Origin: Globodera rostochiensis
Lineage: Eukaryota; Nematoda; Chromadorea; Rhabditida; Heteroderidae
Length of the DNA stretch: 64,000 bases
Direction: 5' to 3'
Assembly: GCA_018350325.1 (NCBI GenBank)
Contig: JAEVLN010000004.1
Coordinates: forward strand, 558,001-622,000
The translations under genes were made by a program, and so were the position numbers. The notes under the pieces were generated by a model. That model made no database searches. It saw only the letters and a program-made list of their open reading frames with translations, and was not told the DNA's origin. Position 1 is the stretch's first letter; each line of letters starts with the position of its first letter. This document shows positions 22,831 through 33,899 of this stretch, in pieces.

Positions 22831-23527
22831 TGATGAATCTTGTTAAAGAAATTAAACAAAAAATATTCTATTGAAAATTTTGAATCAACACAATGCCAAA
22901 ACAAAAATATTCCCATTAAAATCCCTAAATTTTCAATACTCCCGCCAGATTCTCATTTTTCAAGTACATTCTTGAAAATAAGCACATTTTTAATTTTTAA
23001 GTACGAGGGTCCATTTTCAAGCACTGTACTTGCCATTCAAGTACGAATCGCAGCCCTGTGACAAAGAGAGTGAAGGCAATGCGAGGCAATTGTTGGGTTG
23101 GCATTTACGTCAAGCCCAATTTTGGCATTGGCATAAATTAGTAATACGTAGGGCCCGGATTTATAGTTGCTAAAAATATCCAAATAGTTTGGTTTATAGT
23201 TGCTTAAAATCTCCAAAATAATAAACTATGAAATAGTTGCTAGATTTTGTGCCCTGAAAACATGATTTTCGTATTTTGAAAAAAGAGAATTTGTATAATT
23301 TTGCAAAATGTGTGCAACACAATCGAAATGCGTTTGCCAATTCCATTTTAGGCCAGCCAAATGATTGTTTTGGTGCAAAAAGTCATTCATTTTCTGTCAT
23401 TTGTGTGGTGGCAATCGAAGAAGGCAATTTAAGAGGATGGTTAGCCCATTTTTTCCCAAGGACGATGCTCTCGAACATCATTTGCTCTATAAAAAATTTA
23501 TATAATTCCTTCAAAAACATTTTTCCG

Positions 23528-25861
23528 ATGCGTGCATTACTTTATTTGCTAACTCTGATATCCAGTTGCTTTCTAAAGAATGCTTTTTGCGGAGGTATAA
23601 AATTTAAAGATTTCAAAAAGAATCCTGAGGCTATGTCTTTGGTTGCACAGTATTATGATGAACAAAATAACAAAATAAGAACACAGGCAAAATTGTTAAT
23701 AAACTTGAAAGGAATAGGGCTCGCAATAAGCGAAACTACGCTGACAAGATACCTAATGGACATTGAGGTATTTTTGCTAAAATATAATCCAGAAATAAAA
23801 CCAATCTTTGCAGGAGGAGGCACAACAAAATCCAGCAGGTAGTTTAAGCCATCAAGATGTGATTAATAGGGCTAGGATTTTTAGGCTAGGCTCGAGCCTA
23901 TTTTTTAGGCATCTGAATATTTTTTGTGCCTATTTAGGCATTTGGCGACTTTTTTGAACTTTTGTGCCTATTACAACATTTTTTCAAAAAATTTCTTAAG
24001 AAAAATGAAATAAAATTCTAATTTTTCTTGCCAAGTTTGAATTTTTTTGTTGTCAAGAACCTTCATAGATTTTCGTGCTTTTTATGCGTATTTTTGCAAT
24101 TTTTCTTGCCAAAGCGTCGTCCGTTTTGGCGCCGACATATTTGAATCTAAAAATAACGCAATTTTGCGATTCGCATTTCAATTTTTAGAATTGTTTTTTT
24201 GAAAACAAAAAAAAAATTGTCATGGATAATCCGGGACCGTCGAATTACACAAGTTAGAGACAGGGATGTAACCGGATCCGGACATTTTTAGACCCGGCTC
24301 GCCGGATCCGGACTTTTTGGCAAAAAAGCCGAACTAAATCGGAATCGCCCATTATTGCTTCGGCGGTTTCCGGGGGTTTCAGGGTCGCTGATCAAAATTC
24401 CGACAATTATTTCACACATTCCGAACCCCGAACACAATTCGTACCAAAACTCAAAATTGATTTTCAAAAAAAAATTCACATTCATTGCCCAAAATCGATT
24501 CAAATGCATGAAATGGAAAAGACTAGCAAAGATTTATACATGTAAAATAAAAAGCAACTATTCAATGGGTAAATGTAACGAATATAACATAAAATTCTTC
24601 ATCACCAAATCGCTTACACCAGCGAAATTCGGCAAAATATATGTTATAAGTAGAGACCGGATTTTTAGGCTCGAAAAAACGTGAAATAGGGACATATAAA
24701 GGGACTAAAAACCGCCCAAAATAACGACTTAAATACCCAAAAAAATGAAATATTTTTTGTTGTCCTAATTATTTGAAGGTTTTGAATCGCAATCGACGGA
24801 AGTGGATTTTTCAAACCCTGCACCGCAGTTTATCCAAGCCCCCCAAATTGCACAACAATCCTCCAACTTTACATCGGGCAACCCAGGCTCATCGACAAGC
24901 GCATCAAATAGAGGAAAAAGCACCAACTCTGGCGGTGGCAGCCGCAAAATTACCTTTAAACGATTCAAAAATGATCCTCGTGCTATGGATTTGGTTGAAC
25001 AGTTTAATAATAAACAAATTACGGATACGGCGTTGTCTGAAGCGTTGGAACAAATAAATCATAAAATGAGCACAAAGGCGATGTATTTATACCTAAACAT
25101 GCTCAATGAAGAAAAGGTATTTTTGTAAACAATATAATACTTTGCCTGAAACAAAAAACGGCTTTTTTTTTATCAGCATAAAGAGTGGGTACTGTACGAG
25201 TCCGTTCTTGAGTACGAATCTTGACTTTTTATTTTCACGATTCAGAAGGCTGGCAGTGGCGCGCCGAATTTCCAAGACACTCAAATTGCAGGACAATCCT
25301 ACAACTTTACATCGGACAACCCAGGCTCGTCGTCGCATTACGGTGGCATAGTGCCGTCTCAGCAAGCCCCCCCAATGGACGGCACATTAGTGCCATCCCA
25401 AGCTGGAACGCATTCTTGGTGGAGCGGGGAAAATTCGCAAAACGATGATGGAAGTCTTGAGTCGATGATTACGCCGAGAAATCAAAAAGGTAAGCGCTCA
25501 ATATTTCATAAATTTGCCGCCTGACTTCCAATTTTGGAGAAAAATCTTGGGTGTCAGTCTCATCAAATACCATTTGCCAGGCTCATCGTCGCATTACGGT
25601 GGCGCGATGCCGTTTCAGCAAGCCCCAATGTCGGGCACATCATCATTTCTAGCATTCCCAAATCAGCCGTCCAATCAATCAGCCCCATTAAATCCATCCA
25701 CTAACTTTGTGCCATCCCAACCTGGAACGCCTTCTTTGGATTGGAGCGAGGGAAATTCGCAAAACGATGAGGGAGATCTTTATTCGGTGGTCAGGCCGAA
25801 AAGACCGAGCTCATCGAAAGGTAAAAGCGCAACGAAAACAGGGAAAAAGCCGAGAAAATAG
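23528..25861 (+). CDS. P4: secreted cassette-family protein, 375 aa model, with a fused D-B exon
   Basis: Not recognised. Exons: 23528-23767 (signal peptide MRALLYLLTLISSC plus helical domain ending YLMDIE), 23814-23838 (linker EEAQQNPA, phase 0 to 1), 24779-25116, 25246-25489 and 25581-25861; 1128 bp with no internal stop. The third exon begins as a D cassette (GFESQSTEVDFSNPAP, QIAQQSSNFTSGN). At about 24928, after GKSTN, it switches without an intron into a full B domain (GGGSRKITFKRFKNDPRAMDLVEQ ... LNEEK), a direct exon fusion. The fourth is a C/D mosaic (KAGSGAPNFQ ... DNPGSSSHYGG) ending phase 1. The last is an E/G cassette with a basic tail (KSATKTGKKPRK). The base before ATG is CCG, not CAG, unlike its paralogues. 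Confidence 0.75.
23839..24778. other. 940-bp intron of P4 filled with repeats
   Basis: Starts GTAGTTTAAGCC, the same donor as the linker exon of P3. Contains AGGC(A/T)-rich sequence and a CCGGATCC-rich block. A CATGGATAATCCGGG segment is shared with 19475 (intergenic of P3). Ends with TGTCCTAATTATTTGAAG, the D-cassette acceptor. No additional exon was found. Confidence 0.55.
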
Positions 25862-25973
25862 AATGTGACGTTGATCCAAAAGATTCCCGAAGATCATCAT
25901 TTGCGATCACTCACTGTTCCCAATTGTTATTGTTGAAAACTACTTTTTTTTTTATATTATTGTTTGGCATTTT

Positions 25974-28110
25974 AATCGGAAAAAATTCGAAAATTTTGAG
26001 CAATTTTCTTAACAAAAATGTTTTAAAAATTTTCCGACGGCGCCTATCGGCGTAGTCGGACCCTCCAATTGTATATCAGAAATTTATCGCAAAGTGCCCG
26101 CCAAAAAAATTTTCGAAAAAATCTTAGTTTAAAAATTTTCAAAATTTTTCCCGTTCCCGCGGGATTCCCGTTAAAAATTGAACGGGATTTCTACGGGAAC
26201 GGGAAAAAGACGGGATTCCCGTTCGGGATTCCCGTCCCGTTCTTTTTGAAAACCCCGTTCCCGTTCCCGGAAATTTTTTTTTACCGGGCTCTAATGGCGG
26301 GGGCAAAAGATCATCCATAAAGAAGAAGGCTAATGGGATGGCCCGGTAGCTCAGTTGGAAGAGCTGCCCACGGATTGGGTTGAGGACGTGGGTTCGAGTC
26401 CCACCCGGGGCTAACATTGCCTATTCTTTACTAAATCGACGTTTTTGGCTTGCCCTCCCCTCCCCCCCCCCCCGAAATTTTTTTTTGGCTACGGCCCTGG
26501 GTGGCGCCAAAAAACTTTTAAAAACTTTGTCTATTTTTCTTAAGATATTTATTATTTGCACCAAACTTTAAGGCTCGAAAAAAATTGTTTGTAGAATTTT
26601 TAGAAATTTCTGTTCTGATTTACCAGAATTTCTGGTCGTTTTGGGCACCAGAATTCTGGTTTCAGATTTTTAAAAGAGGCACGAGAATTTGATTTCTGGT
26701 TTTAAAAAAGGCGGCCAGATCACATCCCTGCTGGTCTAAAGTTCTAGCCAAATCCCTCATTTTTAGTATTCTTAAAACTTTAAAAAAATTCAAAATTCTA
26801 AACCTTTACATAAATAATTAGTTCATTTTAGAAGCAAAAATTCTGATTGGTCGCGCTTTGTCAGATTTAACCATGAAAGATGATAAAATTAAAAAATTGT
26901 TTCATATAATAGCTAATAAAATCAATTTTTAAGTTCAATACATACACATCAATTTCGATTTATTTTTACTATGATGATAAGAACACGATCGGAAAAAATT
27001 AGCTTTGAAAAATCAATTTTTCGAATCTGGAAAAGTTTAGTGATTTTTAAATAATGCGGGTGACCGCGACTAACCGCGGGCGGGTAACCGGTTATGGAAT
27101 TTTAAAACGTCACGGTTACGGGCGGTTAACGGTTATGAGATTTTGGGGACGGGCGGTTATGGCTCAGGAAATTCGTAGCCGTGCCCACCAGGGATGGGCG
27201 AAGCTCGGCGCACTACCCGAACCCGAAACTCGAAACGAAACAAATTTTTTTTCCGAACCCGAAACTCAAAGCCCCAAAATACCCGAAATTTCGCGAAACT
27301 CGAAGCTCGAATCCGAGGTTTTTTTAACAAACTTTTACAAGTAAAAAATCCTCAAATTTCACAGTTAAATCCGTAAAGTGGCAAATTTTGCTTTTTGCCG
27401 ATTGTCAATTTTTTCATAAAACAAATTTTTTTGAAAACTTCTGGGGGTGGGGGGGGGGGTCGGCGGTGCCGATAGGCGCCTCCGAGAAATTTTGAATTTT
27501 TGACTCAATTTGTTAACAGATTTGCAACCAAAATTTAAAAATTTGAAGCTTTTTAAGAATAAGAAGGGGTCGGCTCATAATTCTTTTCAAGTTCTTTAAC
27601 AAAAATTAGCTAAACGAGGGTGCCGAGCCCTGTTTTTTAAAATTTCGATCTCTAGTTTATAGCTAATAAATCGCCAGAGTGAAGCTCAAAGCGCCAAACA
27701 ATAATAGCAACAAAAGAAGTTTTAACAATAACAATTGGGAACAGTGAGTGATCGCAAATGATGATCTTCGGGAATCTTTTGGATCAACGTGCACAATTCT
27801 ATTTTCTCGGCTTTTTCCCTGTTTTCGTTGCGCTTTTACCTTTCGATGAGCTCGGTCTTTTCGGCCTGATCATCGAATAAAGACTTCCATCATCGTTTTG
27901 CGAATTTCCCTCGCTCCAATCCAAAGAAGGCGTTCCAGGTTGGGATGACACAGAGTTAGTGGATGAATTAAATGGGGCTGATTGATTGAACGGGTTTGAG
28001 AATGCTGGGAATAACGTGCCCGACATTGGGGCTTGCTGAAACGGTATCGCGCCACCGTAATGCGACGATGCGCCGGGGTTGCCCGTATTAAAGTTGGATG
28101 TGTTTGGTGT
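25974..28110. repeat. 2.14-kb segmental duplication, copy 1
   Basis: Matches 35330-37465 almost base for base. In about 1.8 kb of non-coding sequence I see only a few single-base differences and changes in homopolymer length. Differences are dense only in the last 330 bases, inside the E cassette of M4. The copy includes the tRNA-like unit at 26340 and the GGCGGTGCCGATAGG repeat at 27459. It ends at GTTTGGTGT within the cassette. Confidence 0.9.
26340..26411 (+). tRNA. tRNA-like sequence, probably SINE head or tRNA pseudogene
   Basis: Acceptor arms GGCCCGG/CCGGGGC pair with one mismatch. The D arm GCTC...GAGC and T arm GTGGG-TTCGAGT-CCCAC are perfect. A box TAGCTCAGTTGG and B box GGTTCGAGTCC are intact. 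The anticodon arm is irregular: GCCCA/TGGGT pairs around a 5-base loop, so no anticodon can be called. A second copy at 35696-35767 and a truncated one at 20601-20636 share 3' flanking sequence, which points to a dispersed element. Confidence 0.4.
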
Positions 28111-29895
28111 GGGGCTGAAAAAGTTGGATGCGCTGGTCCTTCCCGTCGATTGCAATTGATTTGGGAGATACGGCGTCCCGTAAAAACCTTCAATTAATTA
28201 GGCAATTAATTCAAAAGTATAGATTATGCCCTTTTCCCTTTTTCGCAGCATTTTTACCTCCCGATGAGCTCCTATTTTTCGGCCTGACCACCGAATAAAG
28301 ACTTCCATCATCGTTTTGCGAATTTTCCTCTAACCAATTCGTAGAATCAATTCCAGCTTGGGATGGCACATCTGTGCCGTACATTGGGGGAGCTTGTTGA
28401 GACGGCATCGTGCCACCGTAATGCGACGATAAGCCTGGTGCTTTTGAAAAGTTGGTGCTTTTTCCTTTACTTGTCGACGAGCCTGGGTTGCCTGATGTAA
28501 AGTTGTAGGATTGTCCTGCAATTTGAGTGGCTGGGAGATTTGGCACGCCACCGCCAGCCTCCTGAACCTTGAAAAAAGAGTCAAGATTAGTTCTCAAGAA
28601 CTGACTTTTACAAGTCAAATAGTCTTGATGCCGATGGGAGATCCAGAAACCCCAAAATAGACTGAAAATGGAGTAAATTCGGGAGAAAAATGCCTGAGGC
28701 ATGATTTTTCTTTTTGGGCAAAAAACCATTTGGAGGGACAGAAGCAACAAATTTTGTACAAAAAGATCCGGCCCCTAATAATAATGTAGCAAAATAAATA
28801 CCTTCTCTTCTCTGAGTTGGTTTAGGTATTTATACAGCGTTTGTAGGCACATTTTGTGATTTATTTTTTCCAACTCTTTCAACATTTCCTCATTCGAAAT
28901 TGGGTTATTATTATAGCGTTCAACTAAAGCCATAGCGCGAGGATCATCTCGGAAACCTTTATAGGTAATTTGGCGGCTGCCACCGCCAGCCTCCTGAAAC
29001 GTGAAAAAAGAGTCAAGATTCGTACTCAAGAACTATTGGTGGGCTTTAGAAGATCGCATTAAGTGTTCCATCGTAAGGATTCGATTCTACACCGAATACT
29101 TTTGAGAATTCTTGAATTACAGTGGCTTTGTTTGGAATTGATGATCCTGGGTTGCCCGATGCCGATGCTTGGAAATTCGGCGTGCCACCGCCAGCCGCCT
29201 GAACCGTGAAAAAAAAAGAGTCAAGATTAGTACTCAAGAACTATTGATGGGCTTTGGAAGGATCGAATTAAGTGTTCCATCGTAAGGATTCGATTCTACA
29301 CCGAATACTTTTGAGAATTCTTGAATACCCTGGCATCGTTTGGAATTGTTGATCCTGGGTTGCCCGATGCCGATGCTTGGAAATTCGGCGTGCCACCGCC
29401 AGCCGCCTGAACCGTGAAAAAAAAAGAGTCAAGATTAGTACTCAAGAACTAACTTTTACAATAAACACTCTATGCAGTTAAAACTGTTATATTAGGGTTG
29501 GTCGGCGTCCCCGAACCCCGACTTTTTAGAATATTTCGGGGTTTTTGCTGGGAAACCCCCCGTTCCCCGACTTTTTTAGTCGGGGACAAAAACCCCGACC
29601 CCGACTTTTTCCGCCTCCGAGGGGTCGGGGACCACCTATATTATATTTTAGCAATTACCCTCATTTTCTTCACGTATCTCTGCAGCGTTCTTTTGCACAT
29701 GTCGAGTTTTTTATATTTCAGCTTTATTACCAACATTTCCAGATCAATTAATTTGTTTGAAGGTATATTATAATGCTCTTTAACCAAATCCATAGCCTCC
29801 TTATTATTTATGAAATCTTCATAGCTAATAACGCAATAACCGTTTTTTTGGAAACAACACAATGTCAGAGTTAACAAATAAAGTAATGCACGCAT
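27799..29895 (-). CDS. M4: secreted cassette-family protein, 432 aa model
   Basis: Not recognised. Exons (minus): 29895-29659 (signal peptide MRALLYLLTLTLCC plus helical domain ending YVKKMR), 29406-29329 (C), 29198-29100 (C), 28993-28802 (B, GGGSRQITYKGFRDDPRAM ... LREEK), 28561-28258 (D) and 28187-27799 (E, terminal); 1299 bp in a single frame. All B and C exons are phase 0/0, so skipping any of them keeps the frame; D goes 0 to 1. The E exon codes GFYGTPYLPNQLQSTGRTS, FFSPTPNTSNFNTGNPG and a basic tail (RPKRPSSSKGKSATK ...). The tail is Lys/Arg-rich like a nuclear localisation signal. The first C exon is shorter because its donor is CCAGG|GTATTC instead of TCAAAA|GTATTC. It shares its last-exon 3' flank variant (GTGCACAATTC) with P3. 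Confidence 0.75.
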
Positions 29896-31349
29896 CTGGA
29901 AAATGAAGGAATTTAAATTCAATTTAATCCGAGGTTTGGCGTTCGTCTTATTCGTTGAACAAAATGTCGAAATTATAATTGGGGGGCATAATGTCGCAGA
30001 AAATTTATGCTTGGGTCGGTGGGTAAAGGTACGACATTGGGTCGAAATGGGTTGTTGAAATTTGGAAACAAATTTTTTTGTTTTTGCGCCAACTTTTTCG
30101 TGACATTGGGCTGAATTTGTGTTAGGAGATGCGCCAAGGTATGAGCTTTTAAAAAGACGTCCCGTCGAAACTCTACAAAAATTGGCAAAAATGATAAAGT
30201 TTTTACGTTGCCGGGAGCACCAGCAGAATGCCAATGCAAAAAAAGGGAATAGTGCCATTGTTAGGCATATTCCATCCTTTTAAATTGCCTTCTTCGATTG
30301 CCACTACAAAAAATCACAGAAAATGAATGACTTTTTGCACCAAAACAATCATTTGGCTGGCCTAAAATGGGAATTGGCAAACGCATTTCGATTGTGTTGC
30401 ACACATTTGGCAAAATTATACAAATTTCTCTTTTTTCAAATTTATTTTTTGCGAAAAATGCACCAGAACAATCATTGTTCTAGTGCATTTTACTCGTCCA
30501 ATGATCAGGGTGCTCGTAATTACTTTATTTATTACTGATTATTAATTTAATTTGACAATTACTTATTACTGATTACTTGGCTGCAGGTCCGAATCCCACC
30601 CCCCCACAGGAAAATGTGTCTCGAATTCCCCCAAATTAAAAAAAAAAGTTTGTTTCTAACTTTCAAAACCAACTAAATGAAACATTTTTGATACCATTCA
30701 AAAGCATACATTGATGCCAAATTTGTACAGATCATCCAAAATGCGTCAAAAATTTGTTTTTTTTGCTATCTTAAATATATGGAAAAATTGGGCTTTTTCG
30801 GCATTTTATGACACTAAAATAATTAAGATCATTCAACTTTGAACAAAGTTATGTTGATAAATATTCACCCAATTTTGTTGGGGAACAAATGAAAAAATTT
30901 GATCTATTTTTAAATCGGAAAAAATTTAAATAAATTTTTACACCAGGATCGGAACTCTCACCACTACACCACCAAATCACCAACTAATTATATTTTCGAA
31001 AGTACTTATCATTTCCAAAAAAAGTCCGATCTTTAGGGGTGTTTGTTCACCCCCGATCCCCAACCCAAAAAAAGGTCGGGGACGGGGTCGGGGAGGCCGG
31101 GGTTGGCCATCTCGGGGTCGGGGAGGACCTCCTTTTGGGGCTCGGGGGTCGGGGTCGGGGCTTAAACCTACTAATAAAAATAAAGAAAAGAACAATAAGG
31201 TTTAAATGATGCTTTTGCTGCATGTCCAGCGCTTTTATACGGCTTTCAATCGATGGCTTAGAATGTGATTTTATCGAAGGATGATGGATAAGCCTTAGAA
31301 ATAGCATTATAAACGAAGAGAGTGAAGGGATGCGAGGCAATTGTTGGTT

Positions 31350-31505
31350 GGCATTTGCGTAAACCCAAATTCATTTGCGTCAAGCCCAAATTTTTTGGCA
31401 TTTGCGTAAAGCCCAAATTTTTTGGCATTTGCGTAAAGCCCAAATTTTTGGCATTTGCGTGAAGGCTAAATTTGGTATTTGCGTCAAGCCCAAATTTTTG
31501 GCATT
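31350..31505. repeat. 27-bp TGGCAT minisatellite upstream of M4
   Basis: About five imperfect copies of the TTGGCATTTGCGT(C/A)AAGCCC unit, as upstream of M1. One copy has GCGTGAAGG and another TTTGGTATTTGCG, so this array has diverged independently. Confidence 0.6.
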
Positions 31506-31849
31506 GGCATGATTTTGGCCTTTCTCATCGATTATTTTATTATATTTCCATTATACATCTTACGTCGACAAAATTATATGACAAAATTGCTGTTGTAGTA
31601 AGTAGTGGCATTGGCTCACTTTGGACTCCCCTCCCGGTTCCCCTTTTGTACGCGGACCGGGATAAGGGAGCCTTTATCTGGGAGATAGATAGGGACAACA
31701 ATGGGACGTACAGCTTCCCTGATCGAGCGGGGAGCTAAGGTTCACATCTCGGCCAATATGCGTGGAATGAAAAGGGTAGGGAACGGAGGTGAGAGTTGAG
31801 AGGAGGGAGGAACCGCCCCTTGGGATAAAAGAGATGGGCGACAATGATT

Positions 31850-31859
31850 GGTGGGGACC
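31850..31859. other. Empty insertion site matching the 4676-5779 element
   Basis: A single GGTGGGGACC sits between flanks identical to those of the 1104-bp element (GACAATGATT before, CCAGGGCAAAGAAT after). This shows the 10-bp repeats at 4666 and 5780 are a true target duplication, and that the insertion is younger than the duplication of the M1 and M4 upstream regions. Confidence 0.85.
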
Positions 31860-32440
31860 CCAGGGCAAAGAATCAGTGTGATCAGTAGGGTGTGTAATTA
31901 TATGCACATAAAATCTTGAAGTATGCGCATAAAATATGCACCAAAAATTGCAAAATATGCACATAAAAAAAAATGCACATAAATTTTTCCAAATTCAATA
32001 TAAAATTCCCCCAAAGTTCTTCAAATTCTAAAATTGCTGATGAGATAACATTTCCAAATTTTCAAGTGTTTTGGCGACTTTTTTGGACTTTTTCGACTAT
32101 TTTGGCTTTTTTGGCGACTTTTTTGAACTTTTTCGACTATTTTGGCTTTTTTGGCGACTTTTTTGAACTTTTGTGATTATTTTGCGCTTTTTTCAAAAAA
32201 TTTCTTAAGAAAAATGAAAAAATCAAATTTTTCTTGCCAAGATCACTAATTTTTTGCAAAATGCCAAAATATGCACATAAAAGGCACAAAAATCCTCAAA
32301 TAGGCACAAAAATAGGCAAATAAAATTTTTTGCCGAAGGTTTTAACAAAAAAAAAAAAAGAAAAAATAAGCGATCATTTCTGCTTATTACAGTTACAAAT
32401 CAAAAATTTTTTCGATATGAGATTTTCACAAAGTTCTAAA

Positions 32441-32612
32441 ATATGGCAAAATTATGGAACGTGTGGAAATATGTCAAAAAATATGGCAAAATTATGGAAC
32501 GTGTGGAAATATGTCAAAAAATATGGCAAAATTATGGAACGTGTGGAAATATGTCAAAAAATATGGCAAAATTATGGAACGTGTGGAAATATGTCAAAAA
32601 ATATGGCAAATT
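32441..32612. repeat. 40-bp minisatellite, four copies
   Basis: Four near-identical tandem copies of a 40-bp unit containing AAATTATGGAACGTGTGGAA, then one degenerate copy. All frames are open because 40 is not a multiple of 3 and the unit lacks stops. I do not consider this coding. Confidence 0.75.
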
Positions 32613-33164
32613 TCCAAAATTATCGCATTGCCATAAAAATAGGACATTCTGAGATCACTGGGGTCGAAGTCCCCAATAATCGCAGCGACTTGATCTTTTG
32701 CCTTTATTTTTGGAATTTTTTTCAAAATATCTCAAAATCCTGAAAAAAGTTGCCAAAAATGTCGAAATAGGCATGAAATAGGCACAAAAATGTCGAAATA
32801 GGCATTAGGCACAAAAACCCCAAAATAGGCATTATAAAGTCCACTCTAGAAGCTCCAAATAAAGCTAAAAACATGTTTTTCGTGCTTAACTCACTGTGCC
32901 AAGTTCGCAGAAAAAATAGGCATTTGCCTAAAAGTAGCAGCCCTGGTTGGTACCAATAAATATAACTTTTAAAGCGAAGTTAACATAAATTTTGGGTTAT
33001 GATGAAGAAATGACGAATTTGCGGATTTTGGGTATCAAATGACGATTTTTTAATTCTTCAATGCGGATTTTAAAAATTTTGAGATCGCAGCACTGGATTA
33101 TTGAGCTCTTTATTCCACACCCTCACAATTAATTTGGCATTTGCATGCGGCGCGCTTTTCTGAA

Positions 33165-33880
33165 TTCTGGTATACGGCATTTGGGAGGCTTGCTGATCTT
33201 GGTATACGGCATTTGGGAGGCTTGCTGATCTTGGTATACGGCATTTGGGAGGCTTGCTGATCTTGGTATACGGCATTTGGAAGGCTTGCTGATCTTGGTA
33301 TACGGCATTTGGGAGGCTTGCTGATCTTGGTATACGGCATTTGCGAGGCTTGCTGATCTTGGTATACGGCATTTGCGAGGCTTGCTAATCCTGGTATACG
33401 GCATTTGGAAGGCTTGCTGATCTTGGTATACGGCATTTGGGAGGCTTGCTGATCTTGGTATACGGCATTTGCGAGGCTTGCTGATCTTGGTATACGGCAT
33501 TTGCGAGGCTTGCTAATCCTGGTATACGGCATTTGGGAGGCTTCCTGATCTTGGTATACGGCATTTGGGAGGCTTGCTGATCTTGGTATACGGCATTTGC
33601 GAGGCTTGCTGATCTTGGTATACGGCATTTGCGAGGCTTGCTAATCCTGGTATACGGCATTTGGGAGGCTTGCTGATCTTGGTATACGGCATTTGGGAGG
33701 CTTGCTGATCTTGGTATACGGCATTTGCGAGGCTTGCTAATCCTGGTATACGGCATTTGGGAGGCTTGCTGATCTTGGTATACGGCATTTGCGAGGCTTG
33801 CTAATCCTGGTATACGGCATTTGGGAGTCTTGCTGATCTTGGTATACGGCATTTGCGAGGCTTGCTAATCCTGGTATACA
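33165..33880. repeat. Large 32-bp minisatellite with two alternating unit types
   Basis: About 22 copies of a 32-bp unit with core ATACGGCATTTGGGAGGCTT. Two variants alternate: GGGAGG paired with CTGATCTTGG, and GCGAGG often followed by CTAATCCTGG. These form a higher-order pattern of 2-3 units, a sign of unequal exchange of blocks. Long minus-strand frames (repeated CRIPRSASLPNAVYQD) are by-products of the stop-free unit. Confidence 0.8.
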
Positions 33881-33899
33881 GAGCCCTTTTCCGTTCTGG

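Noticed and set aside
26340..26411. Assigning an amino acid to the tRNA-like unit
   Set aside because: The anticodon loop is not canonical (5 bases with the best pairing; a 7-base loop lacks T33), so any anticodon would be a guess.
33110..33852. Frames of 100-172 residues, and the regular spacing that resembles a CRISPR array
   Set aside because: Units are contiguous 32-bp copies with no variable spacers, in a eukaryotic setting; the frames are satellite artefacts.
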